From: DAHUYF01 sp035945115
GTDB lineage: Bacteria; Pseudomonadota; Alphaproteobacteria; ATCC43930; CGMCC-115725
Assembly (NCBI GenBank): GCA_035945115.1
Contig: DASZAN010000117.1
Span: 13,737 to 77,736, forward strand
DNA: 64,000 nt
Direction of reading: 5' to 3'
Positions 51,002 to 59,895 of this stretch are shown one piece after another (position 1 is the stretch's first letter; each line of letters begins with the position of its first letter). The translations under genes and the position numbers were made by a program. The notes beneath the pieces are model-generated. The model was not told the origin of the DNA, searched no databases, and was given only the letters and a program-made list of their open reading frames with translations.

Positions 51002-51295
51002 ATGGAACACAGCGACATCTTCGTCTTCTTTCTCACCGTGTTCGTGCTCGCCTGTTTCGTCGGCTACTACGTCGTCTGGCGGGTGACGCCGGCGCTCCAC
51101 TCGCCGCTGATGAGCGTCACCAACGCAATCTCGAGCGTGATCATCGTCGGCGCGCTCATCGCCGCGGGGCCGGCAGGAATCTCCTTCTCGAAGGTGATGG
51201 GCTTCATCGCGGTCATCCTCGCGTCGGTCAATATCTTCGGCGGCTTCATCGTCACACAGCGCATGCTGCAGATGTTCCAGAAGAAAAAGAAGTGA
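51002..51295 (+). CDS. pntAB: NAD(P) transhydrogenase subunit alpha, part 2
   Basis: 97 residues making the membrane portion of the split alpha subunit: three hydrophobic segments (IFVFFLTVFVLACFVGYYVVW, ISSVIIVGALIAAG, IAVILASVNIFGGFIVTQRML) and a lysine-rich end (MFQKKKK). It contributes to the proton channel of domain II with PntB, which begins 13 bp downstream. Length and position are standard for the three-gene type. Confidence 0.95.
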   Translation: MEHSDIFVFFLTVFVLACFVGYYVVWRVTPALHSPLMSVTNAISSVIIVGALIAAGPAGISFSKVMGFIAVILASVNIFGGFIVTQRMLQMFQKKKK

Positions 51296-51308
51296 GGAGC
51301 GCCCGCCC

Positions 51309-52706
51309 GTGAGCGCCAATCTCTCCGCTCTCCTTTATCTCATCGCTTCCGTCTGCTTCATCATGGCGCTGCGCGGCTTGTCGTCGCCGGAATCGGCGCG
51401 CGGCGGCAATCTCTTCGGCATCGCCGGCATGGTGATCGCGGTCGCGACGACGCTTGCCGGACCGGGCATCGAGTGGAGTAGCTTCCCGGTCATTGCCGTC
51501 GGCGTGATCATCGGCGGCGCCATCGGCACCTTCATTGCGCTCCGCATCCAGATGACGGCGCTGCCGCAGCTGGTGGCCGCATTCCACAGCCTCGTCGGTC
51601 TCGCCGCCGTTTGCGTGGCCGCCGCTGCGTTTTACGAGCCCGACGCGTACGGCATCGGCACTGCCGGCGCCATTCACACCAACAGCCTTATCGAGATGTC
51701 GCTCGGCACGGCGATCGGCGCCGTCACCTTTACCGGCTCGATCATTGCCTTCGGCAAGTTGCAGGGACTCATCACCGGAAAGCCGCTGGTGTTTCCAGGT
51801 CAGCATCCGCTCAACGCCGCCCTCGGCGTTCTCCTGGTGCTGATCATCATCTGGTTTTGCATCGGGCAGTCGGCGGTCGCCTTCTGGCTCATCGTTCTGC
51901 TATCGCTGGCACTGGGCTTCCTCCTCATCGTGCCGATCGGCGGCGCCGACATGCCGGTCGTGATATCCATGCTCAACTCCTATTCGGGTTGGGCCGCATG
52001 CGGCATCGGCTTCACGCTCGCCAACAGTCTCCTCATCATCACAGGCGCGCTGGTAGGCTCGTCGGGCGCCATCCTCAGCTACATCATGTGCAAGGGGATG
52101 AACCGCTCGATCTTCAACGTGATCCTGGGCGGCTTCGGCACGGAAGGCGGCGTGGTGGCGGCGGGCGCGCAGGGCGATCGCGCCGTCAAATCGGGCAGCG
52201 CCGAGGACGCCGCCTTCATCATGAAGAATGCGAGCTCGATCATCATCGTCCCCGGCTACGGTATGGCGGTGGCGCAGGCGCAGCACGCATTGCGCGAGAT
52301 GGCAGACCTCCTGAAGCATGAGGGTGTGCAGGTGCGCTACGCCATCCATCCCGTGGCGGGGCGCATGCCTGGCCACATGAACGTGCTCTTGGCCGAAGCG
52401 AATGTGCCCTATGACGAGGTGCTCGAGCTCGAGGAGATCAACCGCGATTTCGCTTCGACCGACGTCGCCTTCGTGATCGGCGCCAACGACGTCACCAATC
52501 CCGCGGCCAAGACCGATCCCTCCTCGCCGATCTACGGCATGCCGATCCTCGATGTCGAGAAGGCGAAGACCGTGCTCTTCGTCAAGCGCTCGATGGCGTC
52601 GGGCTATGCCGGTGTCGAGAACGAGCTCTTCTACCGCGACAACACCATGATGCTCTTCGGCGACGCCAAGAAGATGTGCGAGGAAGTCGTCAAGTCGATG
52701 GAGTAG
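51309..52706 (+). CDS. pntB: NAD(P) transhydrogenase subunit beta
   Basis: 465 residues: about nine membrane segments, then the NADP(H)-binding domain III with IIIVPGYGMAVAQAQHAL, YAIHPVAGRMPGHMNVLLAEANVPYDEV and VIGANDVTNPAAKTDPSSPIYGMPIL. It couples proton entry to hydride transfer from NADH to NADP, supplying NADPH. The GTG start at 51309 is 13 bp after pntAB. No terminator is evident after the stop. Confidence 0.96.
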   Translation: MSANLSALLYLIASVCFIMALRGLSSPESARGGNLFGIAGMVIAVATTLAGPGIEWSSFPVIAVGVIIGGAIGTFIALRIQMTALPQLVAAFHSLVGLAAVCVAAAAFYEPDAYGIGTAGAIHTNSLIEMSLGTAIGAVTFTGSIIAFGKLQGLITGKPLVFPGQHPLNAALGVLLVLIIIWFCIGQSAVAFWLIVLLSLALGFLLIVPIGGADMPVVISMLNSYSGWAACGIGFTLANSLLIITGALVGSSGAILSYIMCKGMNRSIFNVILGGFGTEGGVVAAGAQGDRAVKSGSAEDAAFIMKNASSIIIVPGYGMAVAQAQHALREMADLLKHEGVQVRYAIHPVAGRMPGHMNVLLAEANVPYDEVLELEEINRDFASTDVAFVIGANDVTNPAAKTDPSSPIYGMPILDVEKAKTVLFVKRSMASGYAGVENELFYRDNTMMLFGDAKKMCEEVVKSME

Positions 52707-52877
52707 GGGCCAATAGGACGTGAGGGACTGGGCTGCAAATTGAGGCGGAAATAGACCAAATAATCGAACGCAGTGACGGGGTCTTCGAATTAGAGACCAT
52801 TTGCACAAGTGCGCGATTTTTTACAATTAGTTCGTGGGCGTTGCCCGGTCCCGAAAGTTGCAAAGGGCTATGGGAGT

Positions 52878-53054
52878 ATGATTTCTTTCGCATGGGACGA
52901 AACGGTCGGAGGTCCGATCGAAGTTGAGGTGTTTAAGAATCGGCTCGAGGTTTATCGCTTTTTCGATCAACGCACGGATATCCGGCATTTCGCTCATGCC
53001 CCCGGAGAGCCATTCCCTCCGGACTTCGTGACCGAGCTTCCGCCGCTTCCGTAG
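52878..53054 (+). CDS. Small hypothetical protein
   Basis: 58 residues from ATG 52878: ISFAWDETVGGPIEVEVFKN, then RLEVYRFFDQRTDIRHFAH and a proline-rich end. The regular alternation suggests a small beta-strand domain. A GTG at 52809 in the same frame would add 23 residues but without a better ribosome site. Its stop codon shares one base with the start of the adenylate cyclase gene, so the two may be co-translated. I recognise no named family. Confidence 0.5.
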   Translation: MISFAWDETVGGPIEVEVFKNRLEVYRFFDQRTDIRHFAHAPGEPFPPDFVTELPPLP

Positions 53055-54427
53055 TGCGACAGCCAAGCGCTGCTGCTGGGGCGCGCTTGACCGCACCCGC
53101 CTTACGGTCGATCTTGCCATCGAGCAAAGGAGCGGCGGGGCCGCCTTTGGCGCGATATTGGAGCATACGCTACGGCACCGAGCGCTATCCCGAGCGAGTG
53201 GCGCGGCGGTTGCGCGCGCTCAACATCGCCGTCTGGATCGGCACGGGCGTATCGACCGGCTTCGCCATAACGCAAGTCTTCAACCCGACGCCGGGCCTCT
53301 GGAAAGTCGCGACGATCAATGTGCTCGCCGTGCCGCTTTTCGCCGGGGTACCGCTGCTTCATCGCTTCGGGGCGCTGGCGGCGCCGCTTGCCTTGTTCGC
53401 CATTCTCTACGGCGGCTTCTTTTTGATCATTGCGCTGGTCGGCACCGGTGCCGGTATGCAGTTGTACTATCTGGTGGGTGCCGCGCTCGCCGTGCCGTTC
53501 TTCGGCACGGAGCACATCGTCCTCGGCGCGATCTTCACAGCCGTATCCGCAGCGATCGTCATCGCCGTGGAGGCCCTCGTTCCCTACGACACAGGGCTCG
53601 AGCCCGCGACGATGTTATTCGGCACCTTCATCGTCACGGTGATTGTCAGTTGCGGCACGCTCTTCATGATCGTGTATTACGCCTTCCATCAAGCGTCGCG
53701 CGCCGAGGCGACCGCACAACGCGAATACGAACGATCGGAATCGCTGCTCGCCAACATACTCCCCGCCGCCGTGGCCGACCGTCTGAAGCGCCGTGGCGAT
53801 GACGTCATCGCCGATCGCTACGACGATGCCTCCATTCTCTTTGCCGACATGGCCGGCTTCACGGCGCGCGCTAGCGACATGGCGCCCGATGAGCTGGTGC
53901 AATTCCTGAACGGCATCTTCAGCGAATTCGATCGGCTGGTGGACCGCCATCGCCTCGAGAAGATCAAGACGACGGGCGACGCCTACATGGTCGTGAGCGG
54001 CGTCCCGCTGCCGCGCGTGGACCATACGGCAGCGCTAGCGCGCTTCGCGCTCGACATGCGCGAGTTGGCAGCGCGCTGGCGCGATGCCGCGGGAAGCGCG
54101 GCGCCGATCCGCATCGGCATGGCGAGCGGTCCGGTCGTCGCCGGTGTCGTCGGCACGCGAAAATTCTTCTACGACGTGTGGGGCGATGCGGTGAATCTCG
54201 CCTCGCGCATGGAATCGACGGGCATCGAAGGCCGGATCCAAGTTTCACTAGCCGCCTACGAGCATTTGAAGAGCGACTTCCTGCTCGAGCCGCGCGGCGC
54301 GGTCGAGGTCAAAGGCAAGGGCACGCTGCCGACCTGGTTTCTGATGGCGCCCCTCGGACCAGGCGCCGATGCCGTCGGTCGCGGGGGAGGCGGGCTCAAC
54401 GCGGGGCGCGAGACGCTGGGTCCATGA
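53054..54427 (+). CDS. Class III adenylate cyclase, membrane-bound
   Basis: 457 residues from GTG 53054. Five or six hydrophobic segments (about residues 50-210) precede a signalling helix and a class III cyclase domain: metal-binding aspartate in SILFADMAGFTARAS, LEKIKTTGDAYMVVSG holding the second metal aspartate and the adenine-selecting lysine, and DVWGDAVNLASRMES with the adenine-contacting Asp and transition-state Asn and Arg. All catalytic residues appear present, so it should make cAMP. The membrane part is of the MASE type but not assignable. A bidirectional terminator follows. Confidence 0.9.
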   Translation: MRQPSAAAGARLTAPALRSILPSSKGAAGPPLARYWSIRYGTERYPERVARRLRALNIAVWIGTGVSTGFAITQVFNPTPGLWKVATINVLAVPLFAGVPLLHRFGALAAPLALFAILYGGFFLIIALVGTGAGMQLYYLVGAALAVPFFGTEHIVLGAIFTAVSAAIVIAVEALVPYDTGLEPATMLFGTFIVTVIVSCGTLFMIVYYAFHQASRAEATAQREYERSESLLANILPAAVADRLKRRGDDVIADRYDDASILFADMAGFTARASDMAPDELVQFLNGIFSEFDRLVDRHRLEKIKTTGDAYMVVSGVPLPRVDHTAALARFALDMRELAARWRDAAGSAAPIRIGMASGPVVAGVVGTRKFFYDVWGDAVNLASRMESTGIEGRIQVSLAAYEHLKSDFLLEPRGAVEVKGKGTLPTWFLMAPLGPGADAVGRGGGGLNAGRETLGP

Positions 54428-54430
54428 AAA

Positions 54431-54465
54431 TACAAAAGCCGCCGCGGCGAGCCGGGCGGCTTTCT
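54431..54465. terminator. Bidirectional terminator between the cyclase gene and rpsU
   Basis: agccgcc (54437-54443) pairs with ggcggct (54455-54461). Four A residues flank the left side and TTT the right, so the hairpin can end rightward cyclase transcripts and leftward rpsU transcripts; the leftward side has the better T-tract (tttt, then gtatttt). Confidence 0.8.
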
Positions 54466-54484
54466 GTCGACGCCGGACGTGGCG

Positions 54485-54688
54485 TCAGTAGCCTTCGCGC
54501 TCCATCCGCTTGCGCAGGAGCTTGCGGTAGCGCCGTACGGCTTCGGCCTTCTCCCGAGCACGGCGCTCGGATGGCTTCTCGTAATTGCGGCGGAGCTTCA
54601 TCTCGCGGAACACGCCCTCGCGTTGCATTTTCTTCTTCAGCGCACGCAGCGCCTGATCCACATTGTTGTCGCGAACGAGCACTTGCAC
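54485..54688 (-). CDS. rpsU: 30S ribosomal protein S21
   Basis: 67 residues: MQVLVRDNNVDQALRALKKK then MQREGVFREMKLRRNYEKPS and a basic C-terminal helix RYRKLLRKRMEREG, the full bS21 sequence pattern. S21 sits on the 30S platform near the anti-Shine-Dalgarno and aids initiation. It is monocistronic here, with a hairpin terminator 20 bp past its stop. Confidence 0.97.
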   Translation of the reverse strand: MQVLVRDNNVDQALRALKKKMQREGVFREMKLRRNYEKPSERRAREKAEAVRRYRKLLRKRMEREGY

Positions 54689-54852
54689 GAGATCGCCTCT
54701 CCTTTTCCAAGGGTAAATAAAAACAGGCCGCGAAAACGCAGCCGAGCTGCCAGGTAAATAGCACGGCCTCGCGCTACTGTGAAGCGGATCGCCCCAAAGA
54801 GCCGATGCGGCCGACGGCCATCCGCGCTATTTTACACGCGATAGGTGCGAAA

Positions 54853-55038
54853 ATGTCACACGAAACAATTGAACGCTCGGTGGCGGTGACCGCCATCCTT
54901 CTTGCACTGGCATTGGCGAGCTGTAGTGGTTCGGGCGGAGCTGATCAACCGCGGTCGAGCGGCAGCCTCTACAGCCATGACGAGGACGGGCCTTATAGCC
55001 GCCGCGGTGAAGGCGGTGGGGGCGGCGGCGGGTACTAG
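54853..55038 (+). CDS. Small glycine-rich lipoprotein
   Basis: 61 residues from ATG 54853 (AGGTG upstream). The signal SVAVTAILLALALASC ends in a lipobox (LASC); the mature part is short, Ser/Gly-rich, with YSHDEDGPYSRRGEG and a terminal run of seven glycines and a tyrosine. No family is recognised; the low complexity leaves some doubt, but the lipoprotein signal is convincing. Confidence 0.6.
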   Translation: MSHETIERSVAVTAILLALALASCSGSGGADQPRSSGSLYSHDEDGPYSRRGEGGGGGGGY

Positions 55039-55083
55039 CGGGAGGCTGGAGCGCGGTCGCGCTTCGCCGGTCGTACAGCATGC

Positions 55084-55827
55084 CTAAAGCGACGCGAGCT
55101 GCTGCTTCGCGAGCTCGTACCACTGGCGTTGCGCGCGCCGCTGATGGCCAGGTCCGTACTCCACGAGCTGACGCACCTCTTCGAAGACGCGCCGCGCTTC
55201 GGTGCGCTCGCCTGCCGCCTGCAGCAGCAAGCCATAGCGGCACCGCGCCTCCTGGCCCGGATAGTAGATGGCGAGCGCGCGATACTCTTCGAGCGCGGCG
55301 GCGGTCTTGCCCTGCCGCTCGAGGCTTTGCGCATAGAGAAGGTGACCCTCGGGCGAGTTGTAAGTGGGGTTGGCCTCGCGCAGCTGGTCCAGCACCGTCT
55401 GGGTCTCGGCGGCATCGCCCGCGGCAAAAGCGGCGCGGGCCAGGCCCAGCATCATGGTCGGGTCGGTCGCGTGAATGCCGACGAGCGCGTCGCGGTAAAT
55501 GTTCCGCGCCTCGGCGGCTTGGCCAGCGGCGAGATAGGCTTCGGCGAGCGCCGCTTTGTTTTCCGCCGTGGGCGTGATCTCGACGCGCCGCAGTGCTTCG
55601 CGCAGCTGCTTGCCAGGGTTGAGCGCCTTCACCATGCCGGAGGCGGCCCGCCGCGCGGCGCGGCTCTGCATCAGCTCCGGCACCAGCTCGGCGAAGAAAT
55701 AGGCGGCCATGCCGACCACCGGCACGAAGACAATGATGTAGATCCAATAGTAGTTGCGCCCGGTACGGGCTACATGGACGGCGCAGGTGATTTGCGCCAA
55801 AAGCAAGACAATGCCGATCGCTGGCAT
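55084..55827 (-). CDS. Tetratricopeptide-repeat membrane protein
   Basis: 247 residues. Two N-terminal hydrophobic segments (IGIVLLLAQITCAVHVA and YYWIYIIVFVPVVGMAAYFF) anchor it; the rest is helical TPR-like repeats, for example NKAALAEAYLAAGQAAEARNIYRDAL and LLYAQSLERQGKTAAALEEYRALAIYYPGQEARCRYG. TPR proteins mediate protein contacts. The start at 55827 has GAGGGG eight bases upstream. It is divergent from the deformylase gene. Confidence 0.85.
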   Translation of the reverse strand: MPAIGIVLLLAQITCAVHVARTGRNYYWIYIIVFVPVVGMAAYFFAELVPELMQSRAARRAASGMVKALNPGKQLREALRRVEITPTAENKAALAEAYLAAGQAAEARNIYRDALVGIHATDPTMMLGLARAAFAAGDAAETQTVLDQLREANPTYNSPEGHLLYAQSLERQGKTAAALEEYRALAIYYPGQEARCRYGLLLQAAGERTEARRVFEEVRQLVEYGPGHQRRAQRQWYELAKQQLASL

Positions 55828-55944
55828 GGAGGTCCCCTCGCGGCCGATCTCCGGTCTCCCGATCTTGCCTGCTCGAAGCAACGAAAAGATGAACAACCGC
55901 GGCGGCGGCTTTACCTCCCTGGCACGGCCGCACATATTATCGCC

Positions 55945-56508
55945 ATGGCTATCCTGAAAATTGCGCGAATGGGGCATCCCGTGCTGCGCCGCGTCGCCGA
56001 GCCGGTTGCCGATCCGACGGCGCCGGCGGTGAAGCGGCTCGTCGCCGACATGATCGAGACGCTCGACGATATCGGCGGCGCCGGTCTCGCGGCGCCTCAG
56101 GTGCACGTCTCGCAGCGTCTCGTCATTTTCCGCGTGCCGGCGGAGCGGACCACCGGGCTGGCCGGCGATCCGCCGCAGCCGCTGATCGCGCTCATCAATC
56201 CCGTGACCGAGCCGCTGGGCGAGGCGCGCGAGCTCGGCTGGGAGGGGTGCCTTTCCGTGCCGGGTCTGCGCGGCGCGGTACCGCGCTGGGCGCGCATCCG
56301 CTACCGCGGCCTCACGCCCGGCGGCGACAGCATCGACCGCGTCGTCGAAGGCTTCCATGCCCGCGTCGTCCAGCATGAATGCGATCACTTGGATGGCATC
56401 CTCTATCCGCAGCGAATGACCGATTTGCGCCTTCTGATGTTCAACGAGGAGGGCGCCCGCTATCCCATCGACCTCGCGAGCGCCATTGGAGCCGCGGAGC
56501 CCGCATGA
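55945..56508 (+). CDS. def: Peptide deformylase
   Basis: 187 residues with the three deformylase motifs: GAGLAAPQVHVSQR, WEGCLSVPGLRG (cysteine metal ligand) and VVQHECDHLDGILY (two histidine ligands and the catalytic Glu). It removes the N-terminal formyl group from new proteins. There is an alternative deformylase type in many Alphaproteobacteria located next to fmt; here no fmt is adjacent, so a second def elsewhere is likely. The stop overlaps the COQ9 start (ATGA). Confidence 0.95.
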   Translation: MAILKIARMGHPVLRRVAEPVADPTAPAVKRLVADMIETLDDIGGAGLAAPQVHVSQRLVIFRVPAERTTGLAGDPPQPLIALINPVTEPLGEARELGWEGCLSVPGLRGAVPRWARIRYRGLTPGGDSIDRVVEGFHARVVQHECDHLDGILYPQRMTDLRLLMFNEEGARYPIDLASAIGAAEPA

Positions 56509-57143
56509 GAGACGACGATCGCCGCCGCGACGCGCTCATCGACGCGATTCTCCCGGACGTGCCGTTCGACGGGTGGAGCAAGGCTACGATCGTCGCCGCG
56601 GCGCAGCGCATTGACATGGACGACGCCGAGATCGCCTCGCTTCTTCCCCGCGGACCGCGCGACGCGGTGGCCGCCTTCAGCCGCTGGGCCGACCGCAAGA
56701 TGCTGGCCGCACTCGATGAGACATCGCTCGCGGCGATGAAGGTGCGCGGGCGTGTCGCCACCGCCGTCCGGGCGCGGCTGGCCGCGCTCGAGCCGCACCG
56801 CGAGGCGGTGCGCCGCGCCTTGGCGCTTCTGGCGTTGCCGCAGAACATGGCCCTCGGCGCGCGGCTCCTCTACGACACCGTCGACGCAATCTGGTACGCG
56901 GCCGGCGACACCGCGACGGATTTCAATTTCTACACCAAGCGCGGTCTTCTCGCCGGCGTTCTCGCCTCGACCACGCTCTATTGGCTCGACGATCGCTCGT
57001 CGAGCGGTGAAGCGACGCACGGGTTCCTCGAGCGGCGCCTCAGCGATGTCATGCGCATTCCCCACCTCGGCACGAGGCTGCGCGAGGTCGCCGACAAGCT
57101 CCCCAATCCCTTCCGCCTTGCCCGCGTCGCACGGCGGCACTGA
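56505..57143 (+). CDS. COQ9 family protein
   Basis: 212 residues from the ATG that overlaps the def stop. The C-terminal COQ9 domain is recognisable in YDTVDAIWYAAGDTATDFNFYTKRGLLAGVLASTTLYWL. COQ9 binds lipids and supports the COQ7 hydroxylation step of ubiquinone synthesis in mitochondria; the alphaproteobacterial homologues are its ancestors. Its presence strongly supports an alphaproteobacterial source. The residues before about 70 are less conserved. Confidence 0.92.
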   Translation: MRDDDRRRDALIDAILPDVPFDGWSKATIVAAAQRIDMDDAEIASLLPRGPRDAVAAFSRWADRKMLAALDETSLAAMKVRGRVATAVRARLAALEPHREAVRRALALLALPQNMALGARLLYDTVDAIWYAAGDTATDFNFYTKRGLLAGVLASTTLYWLDDRSSSGEATHGFLERRLSDVMRIPHLGTRLREVADKLPNPFRLARVARRH

Positions 57144-57155
57144 CGCCAGATTGGT

Positions 57156-58223
57156 TCACGAAAGCGGCAGAAGCCGCGTCACGTGCCCCATCTTGCGGCC
57201 CGGCCGCGCGTGCCGCTTGCCGTAGAGATGGAGCTTGGCGCCGGGTTCGGCGAGCGTGTCGCGCCATTTATCGACATCGCCGCCGATCAGATTCGTCATC
57301 ACCGCGTTCGAATGGCGCTCGGGCGAGCCCAGCGGCAAGCCGCAGATCGCGCGCACCAGCTGCTCGAATTGGCTGGTGCGGCAGGCATCGATGGTCCAAT
57401 GACCCGAATTGTGCGGACGCGGTGCGAGCTCATTGACGAGCACCTCGCCGGCGCGCGTCACGAACATCTCGACCGCGAGCAGGCCCACGAGGTCAAGTCG
57501 CTCGGCGATGGTGCGCGCGATCTCCTCGGCGCGTCGCGCCATCCCCGGTGTGATTGGCGCCGGCGCGGTGGTGGTGTCGAGAATGTGATGGCGATGGCGA
57601 TTCTCGACCGGCACGTAGCAGGCGGTCGTCCCGTCGAGGCCGCGCGCGATGATGACGGAGATTTCGCGGGCGAAATCGACGAAGCCCTCGAGAATGGCCG
57701 CGTCCGCGTCGATCGCGCGCCAGGCGGCCGCAAGATCACTGCCCGGATCAAGCATCGCTTGTCCTTTGCCGTCATAGCCGCCGCGTACTGTCTTGAGCAC
57801 CCCCTTGGGACCGATGTCGCGCAAGGCGTTCCTTAGCGCCGCGGCGCCGCTCACCGCGCGATAAGCTGCCGTCGGCACCGCGATCGAACGGAGAAAATCT
57901 TTCTCGCGAAGGCGATCCTGCGCGATGCGAAGGATCGCAGGGGCTGGTCGCACGGGTTTCAGCGCCGCAAGTATCTCGGCGGTGTCGGCGGGGACGTTCT
58001 CGAACTCGAAGGTGATGACATCGACAGTTTCGGCGAAGCGCTGCAATGCGGCGCGGTCGTCATAAGCCGCAGTGGTCGCGTTGGGCGTCACTTGCTTTCC
58101 CGGGCTGTCGGGCTCGGGACAGAAGACGTGCGTGCGATAGCCGATCGCCGCCGCGGCGAGCGCGGTCATGCGCCCCAACTGGCCGCCACCAAGAATCCCG
58201 ATCGTCGCGCCGGGCTCGATCAT
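57156..58223 (-). CDS. purK: 5-(carboxyamino)imidazole ribonucleotide synthase
   Basis: 355 residues of the ATP-grasp family: IGILGGGQLGRMTALAA, FEFENVPADTAEIL, KTVRGGYDGKGQ and EVLVNELAPRPHNSGHWTIDAC. PurK converts AIR, bicarbonate and ATP to N5-CAIR in purine synthesis. The start codon shares a base with the purE stop (TGATG), so the two are translationally coupled. The frame is open further upstream but those codons belong to purE. Confidence 0.96.
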   Translation of the reverse strand: MIEPGATIGILGGGQLGRMTALAAAAIGYRTHVFCPEPDSPGKQVTPNATTAAYDDRAALQRFAETVDVITFEFENVPADTAEILAALKPVRPAPAILRIAQDRLREKDFLRSIAVPTAAYRAVSGAAALRNALRDIGPKGVLKTVRGGYDGKGQAMLDPGSDLAAAWRAIDADAAILEGFVDFAREISVIIARGLDGTTACYVPVENRHRHHILDTTTAPAPITPGMARRAEEIARTIAERLDLVGLLAVEMFVTRAGEVLVNELAPRPHNSGHWTIDACRTSQFEQLVRAICGLPLGSPERHSNAVMTNLIGGDVDKWRDTLAEPGAKLHLYGKRHARPGRKMGHVTRLLPLS

Positions 58224-58714
58224 CAACTCTCGGGACGCTCGCCGACGGCGTCGGTCTGCTCGCGCCGCCAACGGTCGAGCGCCGCCGCCACGGCTTTGTC
58301 CGAGAGCGCCAGGATTGCCGCCGCCAGCAGGGCGGCGTTGAGCGCGCCCGCCTTGCCGATCGCCAAGGTGCCGACGGGAATGCCGCCCGGCATTTGCGCA
58401 ATCGAAAGGAGGCTGTCCATCCCCTTGAGCGCCGCGCTCTCGATCGGCACGCCCAGCACTGGCAGCGGCGTCATCGATGCCACCATGCCGGGCAGATGGG
58501 CGGCGCCGCCGGCGCCTGCGATGATCACCTTGAGGCCGCGCTCGCGCGCCCCTTCGGCATAGGCGACGAGCCGCTTCGGCGTGCGATGCGCGGACACGAT
58601 GCGCGCCTCATGGGGAATGGCGAGCTTCTGCAGCGTGTCGGCGGCATGGCGCATCGTGTCCCAGTCCGACTGGCTCCCCATGATGATGCCGACTGCCGCC
58701 GGGGTCCCACCCAT
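58223..58714 (-). CDS. purE: N5-carboxyaminoimidazole ribonucleotide mutase
   Basis: 163 residues: IIMGSQSDWDTMRHAADTL with the catalytic Ser and Asp, IVSAHRTPKRLVAYA with the catalytic His, and IIAGAGGAAHLPGMVASMTPLPVLGVP. It moves the carboxyl group of N5-CAIR to form CAIR. It is the class I (bacterial) type and pairs with PurK. The order purE-purK with one-base overlap is the usual one. Confidence 0.97.
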   Translation of the reverse strand: MGGTPAAVGIIMGSQSDWDTMRHAADTLQKLAIPHEARIVSAHRTPKRLVAYAEGARERGLKVIIAGAGGAAHLPGMVASMTPLPVLGVPIESAALKGMDSLLSIAQMPGGIPVGTLAIGKAGALNAALLAAAILALSDKAVAAALDRWRREQTDAVGERPES

Positions 58715-58845
58715 CCTGTGCCTCGCTTCGCCGATAAAAGGCGCGCATTATAGGGATCGCTCGCTGCGGCGGCCATCCTTTGCGGCAAGAGCGATTTCTG
58801 GCATACTCGCGTCACTACGCGAATTAAAGCTGCGCGCTCGAACCA

Positions 58846-59577
58846 ATGGAAATTCGCGACACCAAACCGATCGCCGGTGCCGCTCCGCGCCGTGTCGAGG
58901 CGCGCAAGGCGGCGGAACCGACCGGAACCGTCGCGGCGCTTCCTGACGACATCTTGACCATCGCCGGCGTGAGCGAGGCGGAGCTCACGCCCAAGCTGCG
59001 TCAAGCGATGATGACCCTCATGGCCGAGGTGGAGCAGCTCCGGCGCGAGCTTACCGACGCGCGGGCGCGCATCGGCTATCTCGAGCGGCTCGCCGACGAA
59101 GACCCGCTGATGCCGATCGCCAACCGGCGCGCCTTCGTGCGCGAGCTCACGCGGATGATGTCCTTCGCCCAGCGCTACGGCACCACCGCCAGCGTCGTCT
59201 ATTTCGACATCAACGATCTGAAGCTGCTCAACGACCAGCACACCCATGCCGCCGGCGATGCTGCCCTCCTCCAGGTTGCCGGCACCTTCCTCGAGAACGT
59301 GCGCAACACCGACGTGGTGGGCCGTCTGGGTGGCGACGAGTTGGGCGTCCTGCTGGTCCAGACCGACCGCGAGCTCGCCGAGCAGAAGGCGGCGCAGCTC
59401 GCCGCCGCGGTGGCGGCAAAGCCGCTCGTCTGGCAGGGCCAGGACATCCCGCTCGGCGTCTCCTATGGCGTCTATGCCTTCACCGGCGGCGAGAATGCGG
59501 GCGATGCGCTCGACGCGGCGGATCGCGCGATGTACCAAGCGAAGCGCGCGCGGAAGGCGTCCCGGGCCGCCGGCTGA
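58846..59577 (+). CDS. Diguanylate cyclase (GGDEF domain)
   Basis: 243 residues. Residues 1-55 are Ala/Pro-rich and likely flexible, 56-85 form a coiled coil (LMAEVEQLRRELTDARARIGYLERL), and 86-240 form a GGDEF domain: DPLMPIANRRAF, metal site YFDINDLKLLND and an active-site loop GGDEL at 162-166. The Leu in place of Phe is tolerated in several active enzymes. An inhibitory I-site R153-N-T-D156 lies exactly five residues before the loop. It should make cyclic-di-GMP, the ligand of the riboswitch at 14.3 kb. No sensory domain is attached. Confidence 0.93.
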   Translation: MEIRDTKPIAGAAPRRVEARKAAEPTGTVAALPDDILTIAGVSEAELTPKLRQAMMTLMAEVEQLRRELTDARARIGYLERLADEDPLMPIANRRAFVRELTRMMSFAQRYGTTASVVYFDINDLKLLNDQHTHAAGDAALLQVAGTFLENVRNTDVVGRLGGDELGVLLVQTDRELAEQKAAQLAAAVAAKPLVWQGQDIPLGVSYGVYAFTGGENAGDALDAADRAMYQAKRARKASRAAG

Positions 59578-59586
59578 ACCGCGGTG

Positions 59587-59790
59587 TCAGGCGATGATAT
59601 CCGGTAGCAGCTGACTTTCGAGCCGCGTGATCAGGTCCTTGAGCGCGAGCTTGCGCTTCTTGAGCCGCTGCAGATGGACGGGGTCGAGGGGGCCCTGCTC
59701 GCCCAACCGCGTGATCGCTTCGTCGAGGTCGCGGTGCTCGCTCTTGAGCGCCTCGAGGCGCGCCTTCAAGGCTTCGACATCGAGATCCAT
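59587..59790 (-). CDS. YdcH/DUF465 family small protein
   Basis: 67 residues, nearly all helix: LKARLEALKSEHRDLDEAI, then DPVHLQRLKKRKLALKDLITRLE, the typical YdcH/DUF465 helix-turn-helix of heptads. The function is unknown; the family is found throughout Proteobacteria. The gene converges on the diguanylate cyclase stop, 9 bp away. Confidence 0.9.
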   Translation of the reverse strand: MDLDVEALKARLEALKSEHRDLDEAITRLGEQGPLDPVHLQRLKKRKLALKDLITRLESQLLPDIIA

Positions 59791-59895
59791 GTCCGAAATG
59801 AACGCCTGCTCGTTACTGGGTTAACAGTATAGCAAAGCCGTGGCCGGATGGTGAGCGCCGGTGGTGTTTACCACGGCAGGAGGAGGAGCGAGCCG

